DNA of 61,591 nucleotides from Deltaproteobacteria bacterium (GCA_031279515.1 JAITII010000006.1:1-61591), one strand, 5' to 3'; positions 1-9,213 are shown, counted from the stretch's first letter. Notes: generated from the sequence alone by a model not told the origin. A program made the numbers and translations.

Positions 1-157
1 CCTCGTCGGCTCCATAATATAGAAACTAGATATTTGGATCTGGGATCCATAATCTGTATTTCTCGTTTTTTACTGCCTACAAAAAACAGAGAATTGTTAT
101 GCCTTTTTTTTGACAATCCACTACTCTCCTGTATGGTAGGTAGTAAATACAACCTAC

Positions 158-595
158 ATGGGGTGCTACTTGAGCAAGGGGCGCTTTCATTACTATACAA
201 GAAATGGAACAGAATATGCTATGCACCGAAGATCAGTCCGTCGAGATAAGCATAGCAACCCTTCGCATGAGGTAGTATATTTAGGTAAGGTGATAGATAA
301 AGAAAAACAAATTTTTTGGTCCAAAGAAAGAGGAGAATTTCATTATACGATTGAAGAAGGGTTTGAGCAAATTAAACAAAATCAAAATTCCATCGAAAAA
401 GAATTATTAATGGTTACTCTGGGGGATGCTTGGCTACTTGAAAAAATGTTGACAACTTCCGGTTATGATGAAGTGCTTAGGATGAGTATGCCTAAAGAAA
501 GTGATACACTAATATCGCATATTGGGTACAAATTACTAGGCAAACATTTAACTCCCGATCAAGCTATTGATTTGCTCAAAATTTTTCATTTTTGA
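158..595 (+). pseudogene. IS1634-like transposase, N-terminal fragment
   Basis: The 145-residue frame resembles the N-terminal part of IS1634/IS4-group transposases. It has a basic start with YYTRNG and VVYLGKV segments, then a 'LGDAWLLEKML..SGYDEVL' stretch like the part that precedes the catalytic core in these enzymes. It stops at LLKIFHF without any DDE catalytic domain, and the following 100 bases show no continuation. A full-length enzyme would be roughly 450-600 residues, so this is a truncated remnant that cannot transpose alone. The family assignment rests on memory of motif order and is moderate. The alternative is a hypothetical protein of unknown role. Confidence 0.5.
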
Positions 596-689
596 AATTT
601 GACGGGTTGTTTGACCCTGTCTAGCTTCAAAATCTAGGGTTTGGGGATGACTTTTTACGTCGTCATCAACATAAATTTTTAAATCAAAA

Positions 690-722
690 AAAAGGGAACC
701 TCGGACAAATAGGTTCCCTTTT
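690..722. terminator. Bidirectional hairpin terminator
   Basis: A perfect 12-bp stem, AAAAGGGAACCT paired with AGGTTCCCTTTT, encloses a 9-nt loop. It is A-rich on the left and T-rich on the right, so it can act as an intrinsic terminator in both directions. It lies about 95 bp after the transposase remnant. Confidence 0.7.
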
Positions 723-1136
723 GTTATAAGCCCCAATTATATTTGGGAGCCCCACGGATATATTTTAAACTCTCTTTTTTCAAATATTAGAAGCTTTTTT
801 TAAGCTAATTTCCTGAATTTCGACGACAGCACCTCCAAGGGGAGTTTGTTATGATCTCAGTTTGCCTATTGAAGGCTTTTAAAAACAACCTAGTGCTCTA
901 AGGTTGCTATCTTGATTAATATATACTGCAAGAAGCTTGCCAACTATTACAATAGGGCTTAGAAAACCTTAACAAATAAACTGCGCCCAATTTTTAAATG
1001 GTTTTGCGAGTTTTAATTATTAACCCTAAACTCTTAACTATATCCATGAATAAAATTTACACCATAAGGTGATTATTTTTTACTCAGAGCACGGTGGCAG
1101 CAAACTTAAATCAATCTTCCTTTTGCCTCATTTTCA
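723..1136. other. A+T-rich gene-free spacer
   Basis: No convincing open frame was seen on either strand. A 16-nt string, GCAAGAAGCTTGCCAA, at about 929-944 recurs near 2364. It contains a short self-complementary GCAAG/CTTGC pair. Otherwise nothing recognisable. Confidence 0.4.
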
Positions 1137-1208
1137 AAATAAAGTGCTTCTAATAAATAAGGTGCTTCTAATAAATAAAGTGTTTCTAATAAATAAGGTG
1201 CTTCTAAT
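1137..1208. repeat. Four 18-bp tandem repeats
   Basis: Four head-to-tail 18-bp units start at 1137, 1155, 1173 and 1191. The consensus is AAATAARGTGCTTCTAAT. Units 1 and 3 have A at position 7 and units 2 and 4 have G; unit 3 also has one C-to-T change. The alternation suggests duplication of a 36-bp pair. The array abuts the palindrome at 1211-1246. Confidence 0.9.
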
Positions 1209-1210
1209 AA

Positions 1211-1246
1211 AAAAAGCTAATGAGCTTTAAAGCTCATTAGCTTTTT
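1211..1246. terminator. 36-bp perfect palindrome, probable bidirectional terminator
   Basis: The sequence is a perfect inverted repeat centred between 1228 and 1229, with 18-nt arms that begin in A5 and end in T5. RNA from either strand would fold into a GC-containing stem followed by U-residues. It lies about 220 bp downstream of the minus-strand membrane-protein gene. Confidence 0.65.
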
Positions 1247-1463
1247 ACTATGCCTGAGTGCTTTATCATTATTTTATGTGAAACTATTTGTCTTGTACCT
1301 CCTTAGAATTTTATTGCGGTTTTCATAAAATACCGCTTAATTACTACTATATTGTAGAGGGGCTAAAACACGCCGGCCTTTTGCCAGAACTAAGCTTAGC
1401 CCCTTACCTTTATGGAACTCCGTCAAACAGGGAGGAACTAGCTTTAGGTAATTGGAAGCCAAA

Positions 1464-2114
1464 TTAATATCTCGGCTTGGATCTACGTAACATTTTCCTT
1501 ATTAGTACCATAATTACCAAGTTTATCACCGTTGTCACAAAAATAATTATTGGCGCGTACGATAGTGACATGACGTTAGAGCCTAGCATTCCACTACTTG
1601 AACGGCTCATATCATTTACTAAAAGGAAAAGTATGATAGTAAATAGAACTATTAAAATGAGGGTAGTACTAGAAATTATTATTCCATATTTACTCGGTGT
1701 AACACCCTTCACTAAACCCTTCAGGCAGTATATCACATTGTTTAAAGGTATTAAAAACTGAAGTATTACAACAAGTGAAACAACTATGAAGGAAATTGTT
1801 TCTTTATCAGTCATTCTGTTTAAATGCTTTAATCCTTCGACTAAAAAGCTGCAGATGCTAATAATTGAACCAGAAATTCCAAAGAAACTGGCACCTGCTA
1901 TGGAAACCCATTCAAAGAAAAAAATTATAGTAATGAAAAGTGACATCACAAGTGAGCTGTAGAACAAGATCATCGGATTCTGATAAGTTGCCGCATGGGG
2001 CACGTTTTGCTGCCATTGGGCATTTTGAGCGTTCCCGGCTCGTGCCTGGGAGTTAGCAAAGTTGACTGGTGCCATGATTTGAACAGGCTGTGTTGTCCTG
2101 TAGGAATTAGACAT
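1464..2114 (-). CDS. Five-helix membrane protein of unknown function
   Basis: The product (216 aa) is not recognised. Residues 1-47 are hydrophilic and rich in Gln, Asn and Ala (several NAQ/QNAQ motifs), as in low-complexity cytoplasmic tails. About five hydrophobic segments follow near 48-70, 72-92, 106-128, 143-165 and 185-207, then a basic RKMLRRSK tail. No catalytic motif is visible. The start is supported by a strong Shine-Dalgarno sequence (GGAGG 7 nt before the ATG). The gene stands alone between repeat-rich spacers and is more A+T-rich than the genes further right, which may reflect transfer or relaxed constraint. It is probably a real gene but its function is unknown. Confidence 0.65.
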   Translation of the reverse strand: MSNSYRTTQPVQIMAPVNFANSQARAGNAQNAQWQQNVPHAATYQNPMILFYSSLVMSLFITIIFFFEWVSIAGASFFGISGSIISICSFLVEGLKHLNRMTDKETISFIVVSLVVILQFLIPLNNVIYCLKGLVKGVTPSKYGIIISSTTLILIVLFTIILFLLVNDMSRSSSGMLGSNVMSLSYAPIIIFVTTVINLVIMVLIRKMLRRSKPRY

Positions 2115-2360
2115 GATAAATCCTCCTCTTTGACCATTTAGTAAAGTGATTATTAAAGAAAATAACGTGCATCTTTGTATAGCTTATGACAAATAACTTT
2201 TAGCGTAACTTGTGAAATACCACGATAGTTTTTTTTAGATAATTTTGTAAAGCCGTGATTATTGTATCAGGGATTTCCAAAAAATACTTTTAGATTTGTT
2301 TTTACTATTTTTCTTAGGAAAATAGCCAGAAGGCCTCGCTATCTTCTTTGAAATACTCTT

Positions 2361-2440
2361 TAAGCAAGAAGCTTGCCAAACCCTAAGATAGCCTATAGCT
2401 AAAGCTTGAAGCTTGCCAAACCCTAAGATAGCTTATAGCT
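2361..2440. repeat. Two 40-bp direct repeats
   Basis: Units 2361-2400 and 2401-2440 share the core AAGCTTGCCAAACCCTAAGA and end in TATAGCT. They differ at a few positions near their starts plus one internal C/T. A degenerate third start (TAAGCTAGAAGC) follows at 2441. They lie in the 487-bp spacer (2115-2601) between the membrane protein and the radical SAM gene; the rest of that spacer shows nothing recognisable. Confidence 0.8.
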
Positions 2441-2601
2441 TAAGCTAGAAGCCTAGCTCTTCTTTGAAAGCCCACTTGTCCCTACCAAGGGTATAATTTT
2501 TACCCAGGGGACTAGTTACTTTTTACCCATTTTGTCCCTAAGGCCCTTAGTACTACCTTCAGCTAGCTTGCAAAAAAGGAGATCGCGCAAAGGCCTAAAT
2601 T

Positions 2602-3606
2602 TTAGACTTCTTGGTTAAAAGTCCTGGAGCAGAGCCTGCAGGCCTCTATGGGAGAAGTTTTAAGGCTTTTTCTCAGTTGATTCATGGATCTGCTGTGCCA
2701 GAGGCAAGCTATGTCACCGAAAATGGTCTCTCTTTTAAAGATGTATTTTCCATAGAAGCTGCAGCAGGGCCATACAGTTCCGTCTTCCAGGACCCCTACT
2801 CTCTGCCAGGGCTGGGCACAGGAGACTTTTTTAGGGAGCACTTGTTTTTTGAGCCCCTGGGGCTTTAGCCAGTCCAGGCCCTCATAAGAGACGGGGTTTT
2901 GGATAGAGATCATATCCGCACGATCTTTCCATGTGGCTAAAAAGGGCACAAGCTCCTTGGCATTCTGGGGTAGCTTTAAAAAGCTTACCCGCAACAGAGG
3001 GGTCGTCCTTCCCAACTTCTGTCTCTTTTCCAGGAAATACTCTATCTTCCGCATAAGCCTATTGTAATTGCCGCCTATTCTTATAGCAGCATAGGTCTTC
3101 TCATATACGGCATCTAGCGACACCTCCAAGCGCGTAAGCCCCGAGTCTATCAAAGAATCAGTGAGACGGGGTGTTAATGCGGCTCCGTTGGTACCCAATC
3201 TAATGTCCATGACCCCGGCTTTGGAAGCCAATCCAATAAATTCAGGGGCTAATGGGTGCAATAGCGGCTCAGTCCCCAGGCCCAATGTTAGCGCAGGAAG
3301 CCTGTGCTCTTTTGCTTCAAGCATGAGCTTTTTAAAGAACCTTCGTTCCATGAGCCTGGGCTTTTCCTTAGCTTGTAAGGAATTAGGGCACATAATGCAG
3401 GAAAGTTGGCAGCCGGAGTTTATCGCCAGATCCAGACTAAGTGGAAAGGAGCCGTAAGAGTCCCTTTCCTCTCTTTCCTTCCAGAGCTTCCGGTATTGTA
3501 AGAAACGCTCACCAAAGGCCTCTGTGAGAAGATTGTAGTAACGCCCATCATTGTCATAGAGGATGTCTTGTTTTCCGCTGTCTTTGTGTACCAAGGAAAG
3601 CTTCAT
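2602..3606 (-). CDS. Radical SAM enzyme with SPASM-type C-terminus
   Basis: The protein (334 aa) has the radical-SAM [4Fe-4S] motif C66-x3-C70-x2-C73 (NSGCQLSCIMCP). It is followed by barrel elements such as 'GTEPLLHP' and 'RLGTNGAAL', and a C-terminal cysteine cluster (SCAQPW, WPCCSFYG, EACRLC) typical of SPASM auxiliary iron-sulfur domains. Such enzymes use S-adenosylmethionine to modify peptides, proteins or sugars; the substrate here is unknown. It starts 4 bp after the stop of the proline-rich LytR_C gene, so the two are almost certainly co-transcribed. The upstream protein is therefore a candidate substrate or partner, which is inference only. The ATG at 3606 is the natural start. Confidence 0.85.
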   Translation of the reverse strand: MKLSLVHKDSGKQDILYDNDGRYYNLLTEAFGERFLQYRKLWKEREERDSYGSFPLSLDLAINSGCQLSCIMCPNSLQAKEKPRLMERRFFKKLMLEAKEHRLPALTLGLGTEPLLHPLAPEFIGLASKAGVMDIRLGTNGAALTPRLTDSLIDSGLTRLEVSLDAVYEKTYAAIRIGGNYNRLMRKIEYFLEKRQKLGRTTPLLRVSFLKLPQNAKELVPFLATWKDRADMISIQNPVSYEGLDWLKPQGLKKQVLPKKVSCAQPWQRVGVLEDGTVWPCCSFYGKYIFKRETIFGDIACLWHSRSMNQLRKSLKTSPIEACRLCSRTFNQEV

Positions 3607-3610
3607 GCGT

Positions 3611-5224
3611 TTAGCGTATGATTACCACGGCCTCGGCTGACAGAATATCGTTTGAGGCCCTTAGCTCTTTGGCACCTGGTAGCCTGTTGGCCAGGGCCCT
3701 GGCCTGGGATTCCTTGGAAGGTAGATAGGTAATAAGAGTCTTGTGCTCTCCGGTGGTGTTGGCCCTATCTATGACGGAAATAACGTTGTAACCAATGGCA
3801 GATAAAACAGCCCTATAGTTTTCCGCAGTCCCAGGAGAACCCGTCTCATTTACGATGATTACCGTAAGATTGGGTTTTACTGATGCAGGGCTTCTTTTGG
3901 GAGCCGCAGTCCCTGAGCCTTGACTGGAAGAGGAGGCAGCTGGCTTATTGGGTGTGCTATTTTGCCCGGCTGTCGCGCTACTACTTTGTTGGCTAGCTGG
4001 AGGAGGAGGGGCTGCCGGCGGCAAGATAGTAGCTGACCCTTGAGGTGTTCCCTGACCTGTGGGGCCGCCTTCCACCATAACAGATCCCGCCCGGCCTATG
4101 GCCGGGCCGGAAAAGGTATCCTCCGGAGGAGGGGGAGCCTGGATAGGGGGACCGGCTGGGGCTAGAGGGGTCTCGCTGCGGTCAGGTCCCACTTCCCTGG
4201 GGGGAAGGGGAGGGGGCAGCAAAGGTACCTGCTCTGAAGAGCTGGCCCCGGATTGGACAAGGGGTGGTGCCAAGGCTGAGGCCTCGTCACCCATAGCGCC
4301 GGGAGGCGCCAGAGATCCTGTGACAGTGGAGGTCCCTGGAGTCTGCGGGGCAGGTGGCTCCTGGGGGGCGGCAGGAGGCGGCTCAGGGAGCATATCCTCA
4401 AAGAGTTCCCTCAGTTGCGCCCTCTCTTCGCTTTCTTGGGGGCTAAGGGGCGGCTCTGGGGGGGCAGCAGCTGGTTCAGCCAAAGGAGGGGACTGGGTGG
4501 AAGTCACAGGTCCTGTTGTAGCCTGGGCAGGAATTACAGGCACAGAGCTCCTAGCAGGCGGGGTTATGGCCGGGGTTTGACCATTGGGAAGCCTTTGGGT
4601 ACTTCCTTCTGGGCGCTCGTAGTCACCAACTTCCATTTCCCGCCATTGGGTGTTGGTGGCATCAAAGTCGGGCAGGGTCCCTTGGGAGGCAGCTTGCCTA
4701 TTGCCTGAGGGGTCTCTGGAGGAAAGTTGCCAGGGAGGCGGTGGGGGTTCTAAGGCAGAGCCAGTCACCCTAGATGTAGAAGGGGTCAATAACTCATCCT
4801 GGGCATATTCTTGACTTGTTGTTCCATCTGGATCTTGAGAGCCTGCTTCAGTAGTGGGGTTAGGGGCATCTCTTTCCATACGGGCCCTGTCGGTCTCGTT
4901 TAATGGCGGCAAGCTCTGGGGCGGCACGTTGGTGCCCCCTGGAGTCTGCCTTGTAGTCTGCCCTTGGCTGGCTGGGGTACTGGGCGGGGTAGGGCTTTGC
5001 ACCTGCGGCGCGGGCACCTGGGGTGAGGTGGGCGGCGCTGGAGGTAAGGGCGGAGTAGTATCTTGGGAAGAGGGGCTTTGGTTAGCTGGGGTAGCTGGGG
5101 GCAGATCGCCCTCGTCGGAAAAGAGAAAGATTAGATCCTCGTCCTCGGCTACGGCGGCACTGCTATAGCTTAAAAGGGCCAGGGCGACTATAGAAAGTAA
5201 TATTATGAGGTGGCCTAGGCGCAT
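3611..5224 (-). CDS. Proline-rich exported protein with LytR_C domain
   Basis: The protein (537 aa) begins with a Sec signal peptide (hydrophobic residues 4-20, likely cleavage after AVA near 26). About 410 residues of Pro/Ala/Gln/Ser/Thr-rich low-complexity sequence follow (many PPP and PQ runs), then a compact domain of about 88 residues starting at 'KPNLTVIIVNETGSPGTAE'. That domain matches the LytR/CpsA C-terminal (LytR_C) fold, with its alternating hydrophobic strands and a terminal EAVVIIR strand. It is likely a periplasmic or wall-spanning protein whose extended linker reaches through the peptidoglycan. It is the first gene of a pair with the SPASM enzyme. The length of the low-complexity region may vary between strains. 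Confidence 0.75.
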   Translation of the reverse strand: MRLGHLIILLSIVALALLSYSSAAVAEDEDLIFLFSDEGDLPPATPANQSPSSQDTTPPLPPAPPTSPQVPAPQVQSPTPPSTPASQGQTTRQTPGGTNVPPQSLPPLNETDRARMERDAPNPTTEAGSQDPDGTTSQEYAQDELLTPSTSRVTGSALEPPPPPWQLSSRDPSGNRQAASQGTLPDFDATNTQWREMEVGDYERPEGSTQRLPNGQTPAITPPARSSVPVIPAQATTGPVTSTQSPPLAEPAAAPPEPPLSPQESEERAQLRELFEDMLPEPPPAAPQEPPAPQTPGTSTVTGSLAPPGAMGDEASALAPPLVQSGASSSEQVPLLPPPLPPREVGPDRSETPLAPAGPPIQAPPPPEDTFSGPAIGRAGSVMVEGGPTGQGTPQGSATILPPAAPPPPASQQSSSATAGQNSTPNKPAASSSSQGSGTAAPKRSPASVKPNLTVIIVNETGSPGTAENYRAVLSAIGYNVISVIDRANTTGEHKTLITYLPSKESQARALANRLPGAKELRASNDILSAEAVVIIR

Positions 5225-5486
5225 ATTGTCTAACCCTTCTAGGCAAAAAGAACTTCGAGTACTTGAAATAGAGATCTAAAAAGAGAAAAAAACCTATACT
5301 TAATCCTTTGAAATTATAACAGATTTAGACAAATTTGGGAAATTATCTAAAAGTATATTTTTGCCCACTAGCCTTGGGCACCTGTTAGATAGCGGATTTT
5401 GTGCCAAAAAAAGGCGCAATACTCCAAGTATTGTGAAAAAACCCTTATTTTAAGTAGATTTTGAAAAAATTTTATTTTTAGTGGAT

Positions 5487-6929
5487 TTAGAAAAAAATGA
5501 GGGACATTACCACAAATATTGGCTCTAAGATAAGGATAGACCACAGGGTGTAGCCAAAGAAGCTGGGCATCTTGATGCCCCTTTCCTCGGCTATGGATCG
5601 CACCATGAAGTTAGGGGCATTTCCTATATAGGTGTTAGCGCCTAAAAAGACGGCTCCGCAGCTAATGGCAGCCAAGGTGAGGGGAATATCATGCATGAGG
5701 TGCTGGGCATCTCCGCCAGCGGAATTGAAGAACACGAGGTAGGTGGGAGCATTGTCTAAGAAGCTGGACAGGGCCCCGGTGAGCCAGAAATATGCCAAGT
5801 TGACCGGACTTCCGTCCGGGGCTGTGACCAGGCTCACAAGGGATCCCAAGGCGCCGGAGGCTCCAGCACGCAAGATGGTAATGGCTGGCAGCATGGTGAT
5901 GAAGATCCCTAAAAATAGTTTAGTGACCTCCAAAATGGGGGCCCAGGTAAAGTGATTGGCCCTGCGGCTTTCCTTTTTGGTAAGTAGTAGCGAGAGCCCA
6001 GCAAGGGATAAGAGCCCCAGGTCTCTTATGAGGTTGGCAACTGCATATTCCACTTCCCCCCAGATGACTATTTTGCTTTTTATTGAACTCATGCCACTAA
6101 AGAGCACCAAGCCCACCACACAGAATAGTAAGAGAAAGTTTATCTTTCCTTCCAAAGATAGCTTTTCTGAGTGCTCAATTTTAGGGGAACCCTCTTTTCT
6201 ATAGTACATAAGATCTATTATGAAATAGAGGATGAGCAAAATGACGCACAAAAAGGAGGTTTGCTTCCAGAGGTGGGCTGCGGTCCAGAAGAAATCTACC
6301 CCCTTGATGAAGCCCAAAAAGAGGGGGGGATCGCCTAAGGGGGTAAGGCAGCCTCCTGCATTGGATACCAGAAAGATAAAGAAGATTATGCTATGGGTCT
6401 TATATTTTCTGTGGGATAGGGCCCTGATGAAGGGCCTAATAAGTAGCATTGAGGCACCGGTGGTGCCCATAATGCTGGCTAATATGGTCCCTATGGTTAA
6501 AATTATTAGATTTAAAAGGGGCGTTCCAGTTAGTGTCCCTTTGACCCTGATGCCCCCTGAGATGGTAAAAAGGGCAATGAGTACTATGATAAAAGGGATG
6601 TATTCGCCCACTATGGTGTGGAGGCCGTTATATAAGGTTACCTCAGGACCAAAGACGATAAACTGGGGGATGGTGAGAGAAAGTACCCAGAAGATGGCCA
6701 CTTTGCCATAGTTTTTCTCCCAGAAATGGGCGGCAAAGAGGGGAAAGAGGGCAATTGAGAGGAGCATCCCGGCAAAAGGGAGCGCCCAGGCCAAAGATAA
6801 GCTTGCCCCGTCTAGATGCAACTCAGATGACGCCAAAAGCTCCTGGGGGCAAAGTATGAGTCCCAGAAAGCATACTGGCGGCATTATTATTAAGGGAAGG
6901 GGGATCTTCTTCTTTAGGATTGGGGGCAT
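5487..6929 (-). CDS. NhaD-like Na+/H+ antiporter (ion transporter superfamily)
   Basis: This polytopic inner-membrane protein (480 aa) has about 11-12 hydrophobic segments. It carries signatures of the CitMHS/NhaD branch: 'GTTGASMLLIRPFIR', 'NAGGCLTPLGDPPLFLGF' and, near the C-terminus, 'SSFLDNAPTYLVFF' and 'GANTYIGNAPNFMV'. These paired Asn-Ala-Pro/Gly motifs line the transport core. Members exchange Na+ (or Li+) for protons, or move dicarboxylates; an antiporter role is more likely with this motif set. Length is typical. No strong Shine-Dalgarno sequence is visible before the ATG at 6929, and the internal Met16 is an alternative start. It is monocistronic, with spacers on both sides. Confidence 0.8.
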   Translation of the reverse strand: MPPILKKKIPLPLIIMPPVCFLGLILCPQELLASSELHLDGASLSLAWALPFAGMLLSIALFPLFAAHFWEKNYGKVAIFWVLSLTIPQFIVFGPEVTLYNGLHTIVGEYIPFIIVLIALFTISGGIRVKGTLTGTPLLNLIILTIGTILASIMGTTGASMLLIRPFIRALSHRKYKTHSIIFFIFLVSNAGGCLTPLGDPPLFLGFIKGVDFFWTAAHLWKQTSFLCVILLILYFIIDLMYYRKEGSPKIEHSEKLSLEGKINFLLLFCVVGLVLFSGMSSIKSKIVIWGEVEYAVANLIRDLGLLSLAGLSLLLTKKESRRANHFTWAPILEVTKLFLGIFITMLPAITILRAGASGALGSLVSLVTAPDGSPVNLAYFWLTGALSSFLDNAPTYLVFFNSAGGDAQHLMHDIPLTLAAISCGAVFLGANTYIGNAPNFMVRSIAEERGIKMPSFFGYTLWSILILEPIFVVMSLIFF

Positions 6930-7071
6930 AATTAACTTTTTGGAAAGTATATTTTTGATCTATCTAAAAAGACTACTTGCGCCGTCTTCGCAGATAGGTG
7001 GAAAATCTAGTTTAAATAGGACAAAATTGGCTTGGGGCTTTTTTAAGCCCCTCTGGGGCATTAAATAAGGC

Positions 7072-8484
7072 TTAAGTTCGCCTCCTTAAGGGGTCAAAGC
7101 CAGTTGGGGGGCTTTCCTGGGCAAGAGGGGAGACCACTTGTAAGAGGCTATCTTTGGACTGGGCAAGGGTAACTCCCAGGTCAAAGGGCTGCTTGATAAA
7201 GTCTATGAAGCGGGGGTGGTATAAAATGGCATCATCGACCTCTCTACTTGCGCCTTTCTGGTAGGCGCCTATATTTATCATATCCTCGTTTTTCTCGTAA
7301 ATGGATAGGATATCTTTAAACCTCGCGGCAGCTGCCAGGTGATCCGGGGGAGCAAGGTCTGTCATGAGGCGGCTGATGGAGCTTAAGATATCCAAGGATG
7401 GAAAGATATTTCTGGCAGCTAGCTCTCTTTTTAAGACCAGGTGTCCGTCTAAAATGGAGCGCATGGAGTCTGCCACAGGCTCATTCATGTCATCTCCTTC
7501 CACCAGAACCGTATAGATGCCTGTGATGGAGCCTTTCTGCCAGGAGCCAGCCCTCTCTAAGAGCTGGGGCAGGAGGGCAAAGACCGAGGGTGTATAGCCC
7601 CTGGTGGTGGCAGGTTCACCTATGGAGAGCCCCACTTCCCTGGCTGCATAGGCAAAGCGGGTGGCACTATCCATCATGAGGATAACGTTTTTCCCCTGGT
7701 CCCGGAAATATTCAGCTATGGTGGTCCCCACCCAGGCTCCGCGCATCCGCACCAAAGCCGGCTGCTCAGAAGTTGCAGCCACCACTACGCTCCTTTTGAG
7801 CCCCTCGGGTCCCAAATCTTTTTCAATAAATTCCCTCACCTCGCGGCCGCGTTCCCCCACCAGGGCAATGACATTTACGTCTGCCTGCATATGGCGGGCT
7901 ATCATGCCCATGAGCGTAGATTTTCCCACACCGGAGCCTGCGAAGATCCCTACCCTCTGACCCTGTCCCAGGGTCAATAAGGCATTGATGGCCCTGACCC
8001 CAACGTCCACTGGTTTTAAGATGCGGGCCCGGCTCAAAGGGTTTCCCGGCTTATTGTGTATGGGATAGCGTAAGCTTAAATCAAGTTTTGGACCTGCGTC
8101 CATGAGCCGGCCCCTGCCGTCTAGGACCCTTCCTAAGAGCTCGGGTCCCACAGGGACCTCCGCCGGGCTACCGGAGGCTAGGATCCTCGCCCCTGGGGTA
8201 AGTCCTGTCATGTCCCCTATGGGCATGAGCTGGATAGTATTTTCTTTAAAGCCCACCACCTCTGCTTCTAGAGCCTCGCCCCCTGGCATGTCCACGTAAC
8301 AGATCTCACCTACTGAGGCAGCCGGACCGTCCCCTTCAATCACCAGGCCCGTGACCCTGGTAACGCTACCTTCAAGGGCAATGGGAGGGACCTTCTTCAA
8401 AGTCTCAAAGAGGTGGGCAAAACTTTTAGGGCCCCCAAGGGCCTGGCCCTTGGGGGAGGCCATTTTATCTTTCTCTTCCGTCAC
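7072..8484 (-). CDS. fliI: Flagellum-specific/type III secretion ATPase FliI
   Basis: FliI (470 aa) is the hexameric ATPase that unfolds and delivers substrates to the flagellar export gate. Seen here are the Walker A 'FAGSGVGKST' (about 181-190), 'ALVGERGREVREF', the Walker B 'VILMMDSATRFAYAAREVGLS', and the family-diagnostic 'VEGDDMNEPVADSMRSILDG'. The start is GTG at 8484, overlapping the rluB stop as GTGA; an in-frame ATG lies 21 bases later. It is the last gene of recO-rluB-fliI. No other flagellar or injectisome gene is in the window, so whether it serves a flagellum cannot be told. SctN is the closest alternative name. Confidence 0.88.
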   Translation of the reverse strand: MTEEKDKMASPKGQALGGPKSFAHLFETLKKVPPIALEGSVTRVTGLVIEGDGPAASVGEICYVDMPGGEALEAEVVGFKENTIQLMPIGDMTGLTPGARILASGSPAEVPVGPELLGRVLDGRGRLMDAGPKLDLSLRYPIHNKPGNPLSRARILKPVDVGVRAINALLTLGQGQRVGIFAGSGVGKSTLMGMIARHMQADVNVIALVGERGREVREFIEKDLGPEGLKRSVVVAATSEQPALVRMRGAWVGTTIAEYFRDQGKNVILMMDSATRFAYAAREVGLSIGEPATTRGYTPSVFALLPQLLERAGSWQKGSITGIYTVLVEGDDMNEPVADSMRSILDGHLVLKRELAARNIFPSLDILSSISRLMTDLAPPDHLAAAARFKDILSIYEKNEDMINIGAYQKGASREVDDAILYHPRFIDFIKQPFDLGVTLAQSKDSLLQVVSPLAQESPPTGFDPLRRRT

Positions 8485-9212
8485 AATCCTACTCTATCCT
8501 TTAGGGTCTTTATTTCCTTGGCTAAAAGCTCCCTCAACTGGCCAGGGGATAATTTGGGATCCAACTCTATTCCAGCATAGCTTATTCTTTCCAGCTCAAT
8601 TACAGGGTGGCCTATGGCTTTGAGCATCCTTTTTACCTGGCGGTGGCGGCCTTCGGTTAAGGTAAGCTCCAATAGTGAGCTATCTTTATAAGTTTCTATG
8701 ATACTGGCGGCTGCGGGTAGGGCCGCCTTGCCACAGATAATGAGTTTGCCTGATCGTAAGAGGCCCATCTCTTTTTTCTTGGGGATCCCCGTAACCAGGG
8801 CGCGGTAGACCTTGGACACCTCGTAGGAGGGGTGCATGAGGCGAGCTGCCAAGGTGCCGTCATTGGTAAGAATGAGGAACCCCGATACGTCTCTGTCTAA
8901 CCTCCCCACAGGGTAGACCCTGTGGGGAAGATGGTCAAAAAACTTGGCAACCGTTGGCCTCTTGAGCTTTAAGTCGGAAAGGGCGGTGAGGTACCCTTTT
9001 GGCTTATGAAACATATAATACCCCAGATGCTGAGGCCCAGCTAAAGGGTTTCCGTCCACCAAAATCTCATCTACCCCCAAGGAGGCCTTGGCCCCCAGTT
9101 GGGTAACCTTTTGGCCATTTACAGTCACAAGCCCTTTTCTTATGAGCTCTTCAGCCCCCCTGCGGGAAGTGATTCCTGCTTCGGCCAATAGTTTTTGGAG
9201 GCGCACTTCCAT
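8481..9212 (-). CDS. rluB: 23S rRNA pseudouridine synthase, RluB family
   Basis: The protein (243 aa) has an N-terminal S4 RNA-binding domain ('RLQKLLAEAGITSRRGAEEL') and an RsuA-type catalytic domain. The latter contains the GRLDRDVSG motif with the catalytic Asp, 'YRALVTG', and the conserved 'LTEGRHRQVKRM' segment. RluB/E/F and RsuA convert specific uridines of 16S/23S rRNA to pseudouridine; RluB-like is the best call from length and motif spacing. It lies 1 bp after recO and overlaps fliI by 4 bp, so the three genes form an operon. It could also be annotated simply as RsuA/RluB/E/F family. Confidence 0.85.
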   Translation of the reverse strand: MEVRLQKLLAEAGITSRRGAEELIRKGLVTVNGQKVTQLGAKASLGVDEILVDGNPLAGPQHLGYYMFHKPKGYLTALSDLKLKRPTVAKFFDHLPHRVYPVGRLDRDVSGFLILTNDGTLAARLMHPSYEVSKVYRALVTGIPKKKEMGLLRSGKLIICGKAALPAAASIIETYKDSSLLELTLTEGRHRQVKRMLKAIGHPVIELERISYAGIELDPKLSPGQLRELLAKEIKTLKDRVGL

Positions 9213-9213
9213 C

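Noticed and set aside
1-157. Upstream 71-codon frame at 34-249
   Set aside because: Overlaps the transposase fragment in another frame with no recognisable sequence.
1303-1345. Possible further copy of the dispersed hairpin element (GCGGT/ACCGC followed by TTAATTACTACTATATTG)
   Set aside because: Only the TTACTACTA word and a short GC arm match; too little to claim homology with the copies at 42746 and 52567.
4059-4580. Long plus-strand frame opposite the proline-rich gene (173 codons, Gly/Ser-rich)
   Set aside because: It is the complement of low-complexity Pro-rich coding sequence; the minus-strand gene has a signal peptide and a recognised domain.
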